DNA of 64,000 nucleotides from Chloroflexota bacterium (GTDB lineage: Bacteria > Chloroflexota > Ktedonobacteria > Ktedonobacterales > JADMIN01), in NCBI GenBank assembly GCA_021323855.1, contig JAJPKE010000017.1, positions 310,001-374,000 on the forward strand. Reading direction: 5' to 3'. Shown in pieces: positions 8,461-17,635 of the stretch. Made by a program: the position numbers and the translations under genes. Each line of letters starts with the position of its first letter. Position 1 is the stretch's first letter. The notes beneath the pieces were generated by a model, which saw only the letters and a program-made list of their open reading frames with translations, did not search any database and was not told the origin of the DNA.

Positions 8461-9123
8461 ATGTATACTGGCCCTATTGTGAAGACCTATTACTCGCTGG
8501 CACACTATCGGCAAGACGCCGCGAATATGGCCTATTATGGGTATATGCCAGTCAATGTCGAGCAATTGAATACGACAAATGGCCTGGCGCTAACGCTCAT
8601 CCTGCTTTTTGGTCTGGTACTGACTCCTGTTTGTATCGGCCTTATCATTCTGTGTTTCTTGCCCTTCGCCTTTTCCAAACGATGGAACGTCTCCTATATT
8701 CAGCAAGCGCCAAGAATGATAGCTGCTTCGCAGCCGCTTATGTTGCCTCAACCCTATCAATCGCCCATGTCTCGTCCATACCAACCGCACGTACCTCAAC
8801 CCTATCAATCGCCTGTGTCACGCCCTTACCAGCCGCCTATGCCTCAGCAGTATATGTCAACTCATCAACCGCCTTCTCGGCCACTCTCTCAACCGCTCTA
8901 TCCCCAATCTCGATTATCGCCCCCTTCCGGCTACCTCACCGGACCAAGCCAGCAGACTGTGCCGTTCACGATGCGGGTGCGCGACACTTTCACCAACGCC
9001 AGGACAGAGTGGGCGTCCTGGAAAGGTTGGCAACAGGTTCTCTCGGTTTTGGGCGCTGTATTGTTAATCGCCGTCGCTTTTGCGGGCATCTTGCTCATTG
9101 TCATATCAGTCTTCTCACACTGA
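8461..9123 (+). CDS. Pro/Tyr/Gln-rich two-span membrane protein, unknown
   Basis: 220 aa from ATG 8461, preferred because GAGAGG lies 6 bases upstream; ATG 8416 would add 15 residues without a ribosome binding site. A first membrane segment is at about residues 40-65. It is followed by a proline-rich linker with recurring PQPYQSP and SRPYQP units (about 80-150), a short charged stretch, and a second membrane segment at the C-terminus (about 195-217). Such linkers often span the cell wall or mediate oligomerisation. An inverted repeat with arms ATACAC/GTGTAT (8390-8405) upstream may be an operator. No family is recognised. It converges with the next gene, the stops being 6 bases apart. Confidence 0.7.
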   Translation: MYTGPIVKTYYSLAHYRQDAANMAYYGYMPVNVEQLNTTNGLALTLILLFGLVLTPVCIGLIILCFLPFAFSKRWNVSYIQQAPRMIAASQPLMLPQPYQSPMSRPYQPHVPQPYQSPVSRPYQPPMPQQYMSTHQPPSRPLSQPLYPQSRLSPPSGYLTGPSQQTVPFTMRVRDTFTNARTEWASWKGWQQVLSVLGAVLLIAVAFAGILLIVISVFSH

Positions 9124-9129
9124 CATGAG

Positions 9130-9642
9130 CTATGAAGCGTCCGACATATCTTCGGCTGGCTCGATGAAATAGGCCCAGGCGAGGCCCAGCCCCAGCACAA
9201 TCAATAGCGTAAGCAGCCACCCGGCAACGACCAGCGGCGCAAACGCATGTGAGAGGGTGATCTGCAACTGGTTGGCAAACAGCGCCACGACTGCCACCAG
9301 CACCACCAACACATAGAGGACGAAACCAGTCCAGCGCAGCGCCGGCCCGATCCACGGCGTGCCAGCGGGATGCGGCGAGCGCAGAATCAAGAAGAATGTT
9401 TCGAGCGCGCCAATCGCGCCGGTGAGGATGAACGGTATCTGCCAGAAAAGCGGATCCGTCGCCAAAAGCGCCAGCAGGCTCATTGCGCCGGGGAGCAGGA
9501 AATAGAGCGAGATGTTGGTTGCCATGCGGCGGCGTTTCGCATCGCTCACCCACACGCGATACTTCGTCTGAAGCACCAGCCACCAGAGTCCCAGCAGCGT
9601 GAAGCAGAGTTGCGCCACCGTCTGATAAAATCCGTCCAGCAT
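9130..9642 (-). CDS. Polytopic membrane protein, unknown
   Basis: 170 aa with about five hydrophobic helices and short loops; the N-terminal segment is GFYQTVAQLCFTLLGLWW. A charged tail EPAEDMSDAS ends the protein. A GGGTGGGG stretch precedes the ATG. It resembles small uncharacterised integral membrane proteins of Chloroflexota and Actinobacteria, but no named family is assigned. It is monocistronic as far as can be seen. Confidence 0.7.
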   Translation of the reverse strand: MLDGFYQTVAQLCFTLLGLWWLVLQTKYRVWVSDAKRRRMATNISLYFLLPGAMSLLALLATDPLFWQIPFILTGAIGALETFFLILRSPHPAGTPWIGPALRWTGFVLYVLVVLVAVVALFANQLQITLSHAFAPLVVAGWLLTLLIVLGLGLAWAYFIEPAEDMSDAS

Positions 9643-9900
9643 GAATCACCCCACCCTTTCATGTCACTGACGCCAGCACGACAATACGATAAAATGCTGG
9701 CACATCGTAGCATGCCAGGCGCTTGCCAGTCTATGGCAGAGCAAGTTGGGCGGTGGCGAACTTATTTGTCTGGCGTCTGTGGCGCCTCATCAAGGGAAAA
9801 TTGCCCGGCTCATTTCCCGTTTCAATCGCCCGAAAAACTAGGTCAGTTGCCAGTACTATCCACTACTATTTGGAACTACCGTTTGCTGCAATCTCTGTGG

Positions 9901-9943
9901 TTCCCCCTCTCCTCGCGGGAGAGGGGGTCAGGGGGTGAGGTCT
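9901..9943 (+). repeat. GC-rich palindromic repeat, copy 1
   Basis: Arms CCCCCTCTCC and GGAGAGGGGG around a short CGCG loop, followed by the tail GGGGGTGAGGTCT. The same unit recurs at 17567, 22096, 25833, 29421 and 32594. No T-run follows, so it is a dispersed palindromic element rather than a standard terminator. Confidence 0.85.
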
Positions 9944-9965
9944 CTTCACCAAGAGCAGCGACAGC

Positions 9966-10005
9966 GTAAAAAAGAGAAGACCGGAGCATACACTCCAGTC
10001 TTCTC
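9966..10005 (-). terminator. Rho-independent terminator of the secreted-protein gene
   Basis: On the minus strand a 13-bp stem (arms GAGAAGAC and GTCTTCTC extended by CTCC/GGAG with one mismatch, 9974-10005) is followed by TTTTTT (9973-9968). It lies 170 bases downstream of the stop at 10176. Confidence 0.8.
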
Positions 10006-10175
10006 GTTAAGTAGCGAACTCCAAACGTTTCCCGCAACAGTTCATACGGGTGCATCCGGCAGGATCAGGCGGACCACAGCGAAGACAGGTTGTACGTGCG
10101 CTGGTAGGTTTTGGTCTTGCGACGGGAAACGCCTGGGGTCTCGCGTGCGTCAGGGCATACTACGAACTAAACGGA

Positions 10176-10787
10176 CTAAGAGATGTCGCCGAAGCCCAGC
10201 AGTTCGTTGAGCGCCAGCGCCTGACCAGCCACCTGCGGCGCCGTGAAAACGTCGTTCAGGCGGTTGGGATTGACATAGCGGCTCTCTTCGATGCTCATGA
10301 CACTGAAGGTCACATGGAAGAAGCCGAGTTCTTCGGTATCTTGGTCATGCTGAAGCTGGTGCATCAGATAGGCGCTGTTGAAGGTGAGGCGCAGGTCGCC
10401 CAGCACCCCAGGCTTGTCGCCCGGCATCAGCGTGATGCTGTCCACGCGCGCCATGCGCTCGGCGCGGCCAAAGTTTTCCGTGCTGCCATCTTTGTACGTG
10501 ATGACACCATCCATGTTGACGACGGCGACCAGGCTTCCCTTGTACGTATCGAAGTGATCGAGGAAGAAGGTGCCGTTGAAGGTGCCGGTCTCGGTGACGC
10601 AAGTCGGATTGCGATGGCTGATGCACACACGATTGACATCAGCGGTGACATGAACGCGCAGATCGCCGTTTACCGGCTCATTGGCCGTGTTGCTGGCTGG
10701 ATGCGCGGAGGCCGTGCCGATGCCGACAATGGCGAACATCGCCATCAGCGCCAGCGACGAGAGGCCGAGTGCAAAACGTCGTTTCAT
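10176..10787 (-). CDS. Secreted protein of unknown function
   Basis: 203 aa from ATG 10787, which gives a textbook signal peptide (MKRRFALGLSSLALMAMF, cleavage after TASA). The mature part of about 170 residues is mainly beta by appearance, with a Cys pair (NRVCISHRNPTCV) and the phrases FNGTFFLDHFDTYKGS and GDLRLTFNSAYLMHQLQHD. It may be a beta-barrel or lipocalin-like exported protein, but no family is recognised. GGGAG lies 13 bases upstream of the start, a long spacing. It has its own terminator at 9966-10005. Confidence 0.75.
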   Translation of the reverse strand: MKRRFALGLSSLALMAMFAIVGIGTASAHPASNTANEPVNGDLRVHVTADVNRVCISHRNPTCVTETGTFNGTFFLDHFDTYKGSLVAVVNMDGVITYKDGSTENFGRAERMARVDSITLMPGDKPGVLGDLRLTFNSAYLMHQLQHDQDTEELGFFHVTFSVMSIEESRYVNPNRLNDVFTAPQVAGQALALNELLGFGDIS

Positions 10788-11342
10788 AGTAGGTTCGATT
10801 CTCCCTTTGGAAGTTGTGGACACGATTCCACCTTGATCCCTGATCCTGCCGGACAGGTGTTGTTGCAGGCGGATGGGCTGCCTGCGTTATCCTGGCGCTG
10901 ATTGACCGGAATGAGGCAATCTGGCGATCACCGGCGATCAGCGAAGAGGCGTGTAGTCGAAGCGGTGACAAGTTGAGGAGCGGCGCCGTTTGCCATCAAC
11001 AAGCGTTGTGTTATCTTACTGACTCACGCTGCACCATACGACGGTATGATAATCTATATGGTCACATGATGTTACATACGATAGTATTTGAGTAAATACC
11101 ATAAGAAAACCGGCCTCCCTGCCGCTAGGACTTCTGGCGTCATGCCATGAGACGCAACCCAACCAAACCCACACCACCACATTCCAACCCCACCATCTGG
11201 CTGCCAGAGTGTACCCTGTCCAGCCGTTCATCTATGCGAACGGATGACATACGCACCCAGTCTCGGATAGGCCACATGTCTTATGCACACGCTTGTGCGC
11301 AAGAGGACGCAGCGACCGACCATTGCTATTGGGTATTGGAGG
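10788..11342. other. Intergenic region, likely regulatory
   Basis: 555 bases upstream of the secreted-protein gene. The stretch 11030-11110 is AT-rich compared with its surroundings and contains an inverted repeat CATAC-GACG-GTATG (11036-11049), followed by a related CATACGATAGTAT. This looks like a promoter/operator area. No gene is supported. Confidence 0.45.
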
Positions 11343-12758
11343 CTATGGAAGCTCCGGCGCCAGTTGTTGGTTGGAATGGCGTGAAATTTGGAGCAGTATG
11401 CCAACGGCGGCGAGCGAGGTGAGCAGTGAGGAACCGCCAAAGCTGACGAACGGCAGCGGCACACCGGTGAAGGGGATGGCGGCGACGACCGAGCCGATAT
11501 TGATGGCGGCCTGCGCCAAGAACCAGCAGGTGATGCCACAGGCCAGCAGCGACCCGAAGGCATCCGGCGCGCGCCGCGCAATACAGAGGCCACGATAGGC
11601 CAGCACAGCAAAGAGCAGGATGATGGCCGCGCAGCCGATCAACCCCAACTCCTCGCCGGTGATGGCAAAGATGCTATCGGTGAAGGGGTTGGGCAGATAG
11701 CCAGCCTTCTGGATGCTATCACCGAGTCCACGCCCTGTGAGGCCGCCACTGCCCAGCGAGATCAATCCCTGGCAGAGCTGATAAGAAGAGCCGTCGCCAC
11801 AGCCCGGCGGCAGCGGATGGAGAAAGGCATCGAAGCGCGCACGCCGGAAGCCACTAAGCGCGATCACCAGCAGATAAGCGAAGACGCCACAGGCCAGCGC
11901 CGGCAGCAGATGAACGAAGCGCGCGCCAGCGGTGTAGAACATCGCCAGCGCCAGCAGCGCCACCACCAGCGACGTACCCAGGTCGTTCTGCAAAACGATC
12001 AGCGTCAGCAGAAATCCCGTCAGGATGGCGAAAGGACGCAGGCCGTCGCTGGCGGAGCGCACGGCGTCGCCCTTCGAGCTAAGCCAGCGCGCCAGGTAGA
12101 TCGCCAGCAGCAGCTTCGCCAGTTCGCTCGGCTGAAACGAAAACGCGCCCAGCGCCAGCCAGCGTTGCGCGCCGGAGATATTGACGCCGGCCACCAGCAC
12201 GGCAATCAGCAGCAGAATTGCCAGCAGCATACTGGGGAGCGCCAGGCGATGCCACCATTGATAATTCAGCAGCGCCGTGATGAGCGCCGCGCAACTGCCC
12301 AGTAATGCCCAGATCAGTTGATGGCGAAACCAATAGGCGGGATTGCCGAGTGTGGCGAACTGGCTGGCGCTATAGACCATCACCAGGCCGATCACCAGCA
12401 ATCCGACGACGGCCAGCATCAGCCCATAGTCCGGCGGAGCGAGGCGCGTCTCCTGGCGCAACTTCGCGGCGAGCGGCGACCAGCCGGTCATCAGCGGCTC
12501 GCGCTCATGCCTGCTCCGGCGCATCGAAGGTGCGGCAGGTGGTTTGAGGTCCGTCAACGCCGGCAACGACGGCCTCGCCTGCGCGGTATGGCTGTGCCGG
12601 TATCTGGCATGTGGATGCACAGGGAAGGCAGATAGCATGGTATGCGTAGGGTGAACGGGCGCGTTCGGCTGTGTCACGCGCACTCGCGCGCCGCTCGTCT
12701 CAGAATCTTGACCCCGATGAGCAGAACACTGCCGCTGCTCTTCAGTCCACCCGTCCAT
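11343..12758 (-). CDS. SEDS-family cell-wall polymerase/flippase-type protein (FtsW/RodA/SpoVE)
   Basis: 471 aa from ATG 12758 with GGAGG 9 bases upstream; later starts lack a ribosome binding site. A hydrophilic His/Pro-rich N-terminal extension of about 88 residues is unusual. The core has about ten membrane helices and the SEDS signatures: VYSAS near the first helix, FQPSELAK, LQNDLGTSLV with the catalytic Asp, and the C-terminal PFTGVPLPFVSFGGSS. SEDS proteins polymerise lipid II glycan strands together with a class B PBP. No PBP is adjacent, so FtsW, RodA and SpoVE roles cannot be separated. It is divergent from the dhaR gene. Confidence 0.92.
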   Translation of the reverse strand: MDGWTEEQRQCSAHRGQDSETSGARVRVTQPNAPVHPTHTMLSAFPVHPHARYRHSHTAQARPSLPALTDLKPPAAPSMRRSRHEREPLMTGWSPLAAKLRQETRLAPPDYGLMLAVVGLLVIGLVMVYSASQFATLGNPAYWFRHQLIWALLGSCAALITALLNYQWWHRLALPSMLLAILLLIAVLVAGVNISGAQRWLALGAFSFQPSELAKLLLAIYLARWLSSKGDAVRSASDGLRPFAILTGFLLTLIVLQNDLGTSLVVALLALAMFYTAGARFVHLLPALACGVFAYLLVIALSGFRRARFDAFLHPLPPGCGDGSSYQLCQGLISLGSGGLTGRGLGDSIQKAGYLPNPFTDSIFAITGEELGLIGCAAIILLFAVLAYRGLCIARRAPDAFGSLLACGITCWFLAQAAINIGSVVAAIPFTGVPLPFVSFGGSSLLTSLAAVGILLQISRHSNQQLAPELP

Positions 12759-13034
12759 GTCGCCGTTCCTCCGCCTCTCGTTTCTAATGCTGCTCCTCAA
12801 AGGCGACACTGATCGCTGGCAGCGCGCAGGGCAAGATACGAACAATAGCGGGCCACCACCTGCTCATAACGCATGAGGTATGCCACGAACGATGAGTAAG
12901 GAACAGAGCTAATCGCATCGCCGGAAATCATCAGAAAGTGCATGATTATGTCGCCGCCGAGATAAGGCGGGATGGGATAGAATAAGCCATAGAAGCAGGT
13001 CAAGTAGGTCACGCAGGTGATTCGAGGGCGCAGT

Positions 13035-15212
13035 ATGGCGATACAGACTGACGATGCCAATGCCAATAAGGACACTGCTGGTGTCCCTGATGAGCAGATG
13101 CCAGAAGTGCCTACTCTTGCGCTCTCCTGGCGGCGTTGTAATGAACGAGGACTGCCCCGCGATCTGCGGCAACCGCTTCCCATTTCCGGCGCTGATATCA
13201 CTCCGGTTCTCGATTCTGCTCTGGCAAGTTATCTCGCGTTGATACGCCCGGCAATGGAAGATGTCTACCAATTCATCGAGGGGACGCCATCAGTCATCGG
13301 TTTCTGCGATGCCAACGCCAGACTGCTGGATATTATAGGGAGTCAACGACTGCTCGATGAGCTTACTGCTCATGGGCTGGGCATGGGCGCCTGCTGGAGC
13401 GAGGAGTGCGTGGGCACGAACGGCGTCGCCTTGTCTCTGCTGGACTCCTTCCCCACACAGGTCAACGGCGCCTCCCACTTCTGTGATTTGCTCACGCCAT
13501 ATTGCACTGCCTCCGCGCCAGTCTACGATTCGCTGGGTGGCCTCATCGGCGCGTTGATTGCTATTACTTACGCAACTGATGCCAATACCTATCTGCTTGG
13601 CATGATGAGCGCAGCCGCCAGCGCGCTCACGACCGAACTGCGCATGAATCTCTGGCTGGGCAGCGCCAACGAGTTGCTCTCCGAAATGACTGCCATCCTC
13701 CACACGCTTTCAGAAGGCATTCTGCTGTTGCAGGCCGATGGTACCATCTCACAGATGAATGCGCGCGCTGGGCATCTGCTGGGGCTGGCGCCGCTCAGCG
13801 CGGCAGGCCATCGCCTGGCAGAAATGGTAGAAGTGCCCGCCATGCTGGCGGACGCTCTGCGGTTGGGGCGCGAACTGCACGACGAAGAGATCATCTTTCA
13901 TGGGCGCGGCGAACGTATCGCCTGCCTCTGCACGCTCCGCGCCATCGTTGCGCCGACCACGCCGGCACCAATGACGCTGAATTCCCCCAGCGCAGAAAGC
14001 GCTGAGATCTGGCGCGGCGTGGGAAACGGGCCGGGAAATCTTGGAAGTCTTGGGAATCTGCGGCAACCTGGCACGGCGCTCAGCGTGACACCGCGCGCTA
14101 CTGCCAGCGGCTTCGTGCTGACTATGCGTAGCATTGAGCGTGTACAACGGCTGGTCCATCGGATGAGCGGTGCGCACGCGCTGATGCGTTTCGAGAACAT
14201 CATCGGGCAGAGTCCACAACTGCTCGAAGCTGTGCGGCTCGCCCGCATTGCTGCCGAGAGCCATTCGACGGTCCTCCTGCATGGTGAGACAGGCACCGGC
14301 AAAGAGGTGTTCGCCCAAAGCATCCACAACGGCAGCGCACGCGCCAGTGGACCGTTCGTGGCGATAAACTGTGCTGCCATCCCGCGCGAACTCATCAGCA
14401 GCGAACTGTTTGGTTATGAGGGCGGCGCATTTACTGGCGCGGACCGTCATGGCCGCCCGGGAAAGTTTGAGCTAGCCAATGGTGGCACGCTGTTCCTCGA
14501 TGAAATCGGCGATATGCCGCTCGATCTGCAAACCAGTCTCCTGCGCGCCATCGAGACGCGCGCTGTTGTACGGGTGGGTGGCCAGCAGGTGACGCCGGTG
14601 GATGTGCGCATCATCGCCGCTACCCATAAAGATCTTGCTGAGGGCGTGCATCTTGGCACCTTTCGCTCAGACCTCTTTTTCCGGCTCAACGTTTTTCCCA
14701 TCGAGGTGCCCGCATTACGAGCGCGTAGCGGCGATATCGCTCTGCTGCTGCGCTACGTACTGCAACGGCTCAGTACGCGACTCAACCGTGCCCTCAGCAT
14801 CGAGGCCGATGCGTTTGTCGCGCTAGAAGCCTATGATTGGCCGGGGAATGTGCGCGAATTGGAGAATGTGATCGAGCGAGCCGTGTATATCGCTGAGCGT
14901 GGTGTTGTGAGCCGCGCGGAACTGCCGGAAGAGATCCGCAGCACGTCAGCACGCATAGGGCATGTGGGCCGAGCCGTCCAATCTACTCAATCCGATCAGG
15001 TTGGCGCCATCGAAACAGCGCCAGTCTTTGCTACGGCAGCCCAAGCCGCAAGAGGACTAGCTAGAGGCCTGCGTTATGAAAGCGAAAACGCCGAAGCTGC
15101 GCTGATTCTGCGCACATTGCGCGCTCATAATGGCAACGTAGCGCAGGCAGCCGCCACACTTGGCATCAGCCGCACAACGCTCTGGCGCAAGAAGCGCCGT
15201 TATCGTCTCTAG
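13035..15212 (+). CDS. dhaR: DhaR/AcoR-type enhancer-binding activator of the dha cluster
   Basis: 725 aa from ATG 13035 (GAGGG 6 bases upstream; GTG 13017 is an alternative). The N-terminal GAF-like sensor contains [12 protein letters not shown], characteristic of AcoR/DhaR proteins. A PAS domain ([20 protein letters not shown]) lies at about 220-290. The AAA+ domain (about 390-625) has Walker A GETGTGKE (417-424), an intact sigma-54 contact loop GAFTGA (464-469) and Walker [11 protein letters not shown] Fis-type HTH ends the protein ([20 protein letters not shown]). E. coli DhaR lacks GAFTGA and works with sigma-70; here the intact loop argues for a sigma-54 promoter. It precedes the MIP channel and dhaKLM genes, which makes it their likely activator. 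Confidence 0.88.
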   Translation: MAIQTDDANANKDTAGVPDEQMPEVPTLALSWRRCNERGLPRDLRQPLPISGADITPVLDSALASYLALIRPAMEDVYQFIEGTPSVIGFCDANARLLDIIGSQRLLDELTAHGLGMGACWSEECVGTNGVALSLLDSFPTQVNGASHFCDLLTPYCTASAPVYDSLGGLIGALIAITYATDANTYLLGMMSAAASALTTELRMNLWLGSANELLSEMTAILHTLSEGILLLQADGTISQMNARAGHLLGLAPLSAAGHRLAEMVEVPAMLADALRLGRELHDEEIIFHGRGERIACLCTLRAIVAPTTPAPMTLNSPSAESAEIWRGVGNGPGNLGSLGNLRQPGTALSVTPRATASGFVLTMRSIERVQRLVHRMSGAHALMRFENIIGQSPQLLEAVRLARIAAESHSTVLLHGETGTGKEVFAQSIHNGSARASGPFVAINCAAIPRELISSELFGYEGGAFTGADRHGRPGKFELANGGTLFLDEIGDMPLDLQTSLLRAIETRAVVRVGGQQVTPVDVRIIAATHKDLAEGVHLGTFRSDLFFRLNVFPIEVPALRARSGDIALLLRYVLQRLSTRLNRALSIEADAFVALEAYDWPGNVRELENVIERAVYIAERGVVSRAELPEEIRSTSARIGHVGRAVQSTQSDQVGAIETAPVFATAAQAARGLARGLRYESENAEAALILRTLRAHNGNVAQAAATLGISRTTLWRKKRRYRL

Positions 15213-15218
15213 AAGATC

Positions 15219-15252
15219 GTTTCACTTCTGCAACGCGATGCAAGAGTGAAAC
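15219..15252. promoter_or_regulatory. Inverted repeat, candidate DhaR binding site
   Basis: Arms GTTTCACTTCTGCA (15219-15232) and TGCAAGAGTGAAAC (15239-15252) match as an inverted repeat with two mismatches and a 6-base spacer. It lies about 170 bases upstream of the GG-N10-GC element, a usual distance for an enhancer site. No T-run follows, which argues against a terminator. Confidence 0.45.
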
Positions 15253-15421
15253 AGGTAGTTACATATTTGCATCATACCACGCTTCCATACACTCCTCTCC
15301 CCTAACGAATTTCGCACCGATTTTTCATCTTGCTCTTTCGCTTTCAAGCCTGAATTCATCGGCACTTGTGAGACATCACTCTACAACAGTTTTCTTCAGT
15401 TTCACATAGCCTGCACAGAAT

Positions 15422-15437
15422 CGGCATGGGTCCTGCC
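15422..15437 (+). promoter_or_regulatory. Candidate sigma-54 (-24/-12) promoter
   Basis: CGGCAT-GGGTC-CTGCC keeps the invariant GG (15423-15424) and GC (15435-15436) exactly 10 bases apart, compared with the consensus TGGCAC-N5-TTGCA. It would start transcription near 15448, about 200 bases before the MIP channel gene. The outer positions match imperfectly. Confidence 0.35.
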
Positions 15438-15649
15438 TTTAGAGATGCCCCTCACAAGACCATTTTCCATGTTGCAACGATTGAATGTACACAACGAGTA
15501 GTGCGAGAAAGGAGCAGTGAAACACCCGAAGACGCATACCCGTCCCCTGGTTTTCCTTAGTTTTCTCTTGCATGGTGCATCACACATTGGTGTGTGCTAC
15601 TTGGTGCTTGCTATCAGTTTTCACACTGCTGGGAGGCAGGAGGAACACG

Positions 15650-16411
15650 ATGAAACAACCGACTATGACGCAGAAGCTCGTCGCAGAGTTTCTTGGCACT
15701 GCTCTGCTTACCTTGATTGGCGCTGGCTCCGTCACCGCAACCCTCACGCTTGAAGCAAGTACTGGAGCCAAGTTCTCCGAGGCAGACTTGGGAATCATTT
15801 CCTTTGCCTTCGCCTTCATCATCATGGCGATGATCTTTGCGATTGGCAAAGTCTCCGGCTGCCACATCAATCCCGCCGTCACCATTGCGCTCGCCATCAC
15901 CAGGCGCATAGACTGGGGAAGCGCCGTCGCGTATATTATCGCGCAGTTCATTGGTGGCATCGTCGGCGCGCTCGGCATTGTGGCGATGTTTGGCACAAAA
16001 GCCGCCAGCAATAGTATCCTGGGCGTCACCTCGTATGGCTCCTCGGTGAGTCCCTTGCAGGCTATCGTAGCGGAGGCTATCGGCACCTTCATTCTCGTCT
16101 TTACGATCTATGGCGTCGCGGTAGACCCTCGCGCGCCGGCTGGCTGGGCCGCGCTTGGCATTGGCTTGATCGTCGCTGGGATCATCTTTGTCGTTGGGCC
16201 AATCACCGGCGCGGCGCTCAATCCCGCGCGCGCCTTTGGCACAACCCTTGTGCAGGCCATTTTCGGTGGCAAGGCGTTTTTCAATCAGTACTACGTCTAC
16301 ATCATCGGACCAGTGGTAGGTGGCGCGCTCGGCGCCATTGTCTATGACCTCCTGCTACAGCCCAAAGCCGTAGAGGAGCCTACTAAGGTTGAGGCAAAGG
16401 CTGCGGCTTAG
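15650..16411 (+). CDS. MIP-family channel (aquaporin/glycerol facilitator)
   Basis: 253 aa from ATG 15650 (AGGAGG 7 bases upstream). Six membrane helices and both half-helix signatures are present: NPA at 74-76 (SGCHINPAVT) and NPA at 191-193 (NPARAFG). True glycerol facilitators usually have Asp after NPAR; here it is Ala195, which is aquaporin-like. Genomic position between dhaR and dhaK nevertheless suggests uptake of glycerol or dihydroxyacetone. The start of the protein family match is clear, the substrate is not. A hairpin (16446-16480) separates it from dhaK. Confidence 0.9.
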   Translation: MKQPTMTQKLVAEFLGTALLTLIGAGSVTATLTLEASTGAKFSEADLGIISFAFAFIIMAMIFAIGKVSGCHINPAVTIALAITRRIDWGSAVAYIIAQFIGGIVGALGIVAMFGTKAASNSILGVTSYGSSVSPLQAIVAEAIGTFILVFTIYGVAVDPRAPAGWAALGIGLIVAGIIFVVGPITGAALNPARAFGTTLVQAIFGGKAFFNQYYVYIIGPVVGGALGAIVYDLLLQPKAVEEPTKVEAKAAA

Positions 16412-16445
16412 CCGTCCTCCAGAAGCGCAGAAAGACCATTCGGCT

Positions 16446-16480
16446 CCACTGACGTACAGTAGCTACTGTAGTTACAGTGG
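16446..16480 (+). promoter_or_regulatory. Nested palindrome between the MIP gene and dhaK
   Basis: A perfect 16-base palindrome TACAGTAGCTACTGTA (16455-16470) sits inside outer arms CCACTG (16446-16451) and CAGTGG (16475-16480). It is 40 bases upstream of dhaK and has no T-run. It could be an operator or an mRNA processing/stabilising hairpin. Confidence 0.45.
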
Positions 16481-16519
16481 CGAGTTGGACCAGTGAAGGT
16501 CCACACGAGGAGACGCAGC

Positions 16520-17521
16520 ATGAAGAAACTCATTAACAGCCCTGAAACCGTCGTCCAGGATGAGCTGGCCGGGCTTGCGGCGGCGCATCCTGACCTGGTA
16601 CGAGTTGATTTCACCAATCAGATCGTTGTGCGCGCCGACGCGCCAGTCGTCGGCAAGGTTGGCCTTGTCTCCGGCGGGGGTAGCGGCCACGAGCCGTTGC
16701 ACGGCGGTTTTGTCGGGCGCGGTATGCTAGATGCCGCCTGCCCTGGCGCTGTCTTCACCTCGCCGGTGCCAGACCAGATGCTGGCGGCGACCCGCGCTGT
16801 CAACGGCGGCGCAGGTGTGTTACACATTGTCAAAAACTACACTGGCGACGTACTCAACTTTGAGATGGCCGCCGAGCTGGCTCAGGCCGACAATATCCAA
16901 GTGGCCAGTGTTACTATTGATGATGATGTCGCTGTGAAAGACAGCCTGTATACGGCGGGACGGCGCGGTGTCGGCGCAACAGTGCTGGCGGAGAAGATTG
17001 CCGGTGCAGCGGCGGCGGCGGGCACGCCATTGGAACGGGTGGCTGACCTCTGCCGCAAAGTCAACACCAATGCGCGCAGCATGGGCATGGCGCTCACCTC
17101 CTGCACCGTGCCTGCGGCGGGCAAACCCACCTTTGAGCTTGGCGATGATGAGATGGAAATAGGCATCGGCATTCATGGCGAACCGGGGCGCACCCGCATG
17201 AAGCTGGCGCCTGCCGCCAGCATCGCAGAAATGCTGCTTTCACCCATCCTGGAAGATCTGCCATTTCGCTCCGGGGATACTGTGCTAGCCTTCGTCAACG
17301 GCATGGGCGGCACGCCGCTGATCGAGCTATATGTCATGTACAACGAGTTTGCGCGCATCCTTAAGGGAAAAGGCATCACCATTAGCCGCAATCTCGTCGG
17401 CAGCTATATCACGTCGCTCGAAATGGCCGGCTGTTCGGTGACGCTGCTCAAACTGGACGACGAATTGACGCAACTCTGGGATGCGCCCGTCCACACCCCA
17501 GCGCTCCGCTGGCGCGCATAA
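16520..17521 (+). CDS. dhaK: Dihydroxyacetone kinase subunit DhaK
   Basis: 333 aa from ATG 16520 (GAGGAG 7 bases upstream). It binds dihydroxyacetone covalently through the active-site histidine, His219 in GIGIHGEPG (His218 in E. coli). The other substrate-loop motif [20 protein letters not shown] is at 51-70. Length equals that of the PTS-dependent DhaK subunit rather than the two-domain ATP-dependent kinases. It is followed by dhaL, dhaM, ptsH and ptsI, so phosphate for dihydroxyacetone comes from PEP. The product, dihydroxyacetone phosphate, enters glycolysis. Confidence 0.97.
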   Translation: MKKLINSPETVVQDELAGLAAAHPDLVRVDFTNQIVVRADAPVVGKVGLVSGGGSGHEPLHGGFVGRGMLDAACPGAVFTSPVPDQMLAATRAVNGGAGVLHIVKNYTGDVLNFEMAAELAQADNIQVASVTIDDDVAVKDSLYTAGRRGVGATVLAEKIAGAAAAAGTPLERVADLCRKVNTNARSMGMALTSCTVPAAGKPTFELGDDEMEIGIGIHGEPGRTRMKLAPAASIAEMLLSPILEDLPFRSGDTVLAFVNGMGGTPLIELYVMYNEFARILKGKGITISRNLVGSYITSLEMAGCSVTLLKLDDELTQLWDAPVHTPALRWRA

Positions 17522-17566
17522 CATAGGCCAAGCCAGTACAAGCCAGTAGGTAGACCCGCGCCCGTC

Positions 17567-17611
17567 CACCCCTCCCCCGCCGGCGGGGGAGGGGTGGGAT
17601 AGGGGTAGGGG
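17567..17611 (+). repeat. GC-rich palindromic repeat, copy 2 (dhaK-dhaL gap)
   Basis: Arms CCCCTCCCCCGCC and GGCGGGGGAGGGG, then a GGGGTAGGGG tail. It interrupts the dhaK-dhaL intergenic space and could form a stable hairpin in the mRNA, perhaps affecting relative expression of the two subunits. Confidence 0.8.
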
Positions 17612-17635
17612 CAATTCAGAGAAAAAGGTGAGAGT

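Larger units (their letters stand above)
9643..10175. other. Intergenic region with palindromic repeat and terminator
   Basis: 533 bases without a convincing gene. It holds one copy of the GC-rich palindromic repeat (9901-9943) and the minus-strand terminator at 9966-10005. The open frames here have no ribosome binding site or recognisable domain. Confidence 0.6.
15213..15649. other. Intergenic control region of the dha cluster
   Basis: 437 bases without a gene. It contains a large inverted repeat (15219-15252), a GG-N10-GC element (15422-15437) and further GTGAAAC or GTTTCAC half-sites near 15393 and 15517. The arrangement resembles an enhancer plus sigma-54 promoter. Confidence 0.5.

Noticed and set aside
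9866..9895. GGAACTA as a second ECF promoter
   Set aside because: The -10 position reads TCTGTG rather than GTCTGA or CGTC, and no gene follows on that strand.
9901..9943. GC-rich palindromes read as intrinsic terminators
   Set aside because: They lack T-runs, occur inside operons and within one coding sequence, and share sequence beyond the stem.
10050..10901. 283-codon plus-strand frame opposite the secreted-protein gene
   Set aside because: The opposite strand encodes a signal peptide, a good protein and a matched terminator.
11016..11231. 71-codon Trp-rich minus-strand frame in the intergenic region
   Set aside because: No ribosome binding site, odd composition and it crosses an AT-rich promoter-like stretch.
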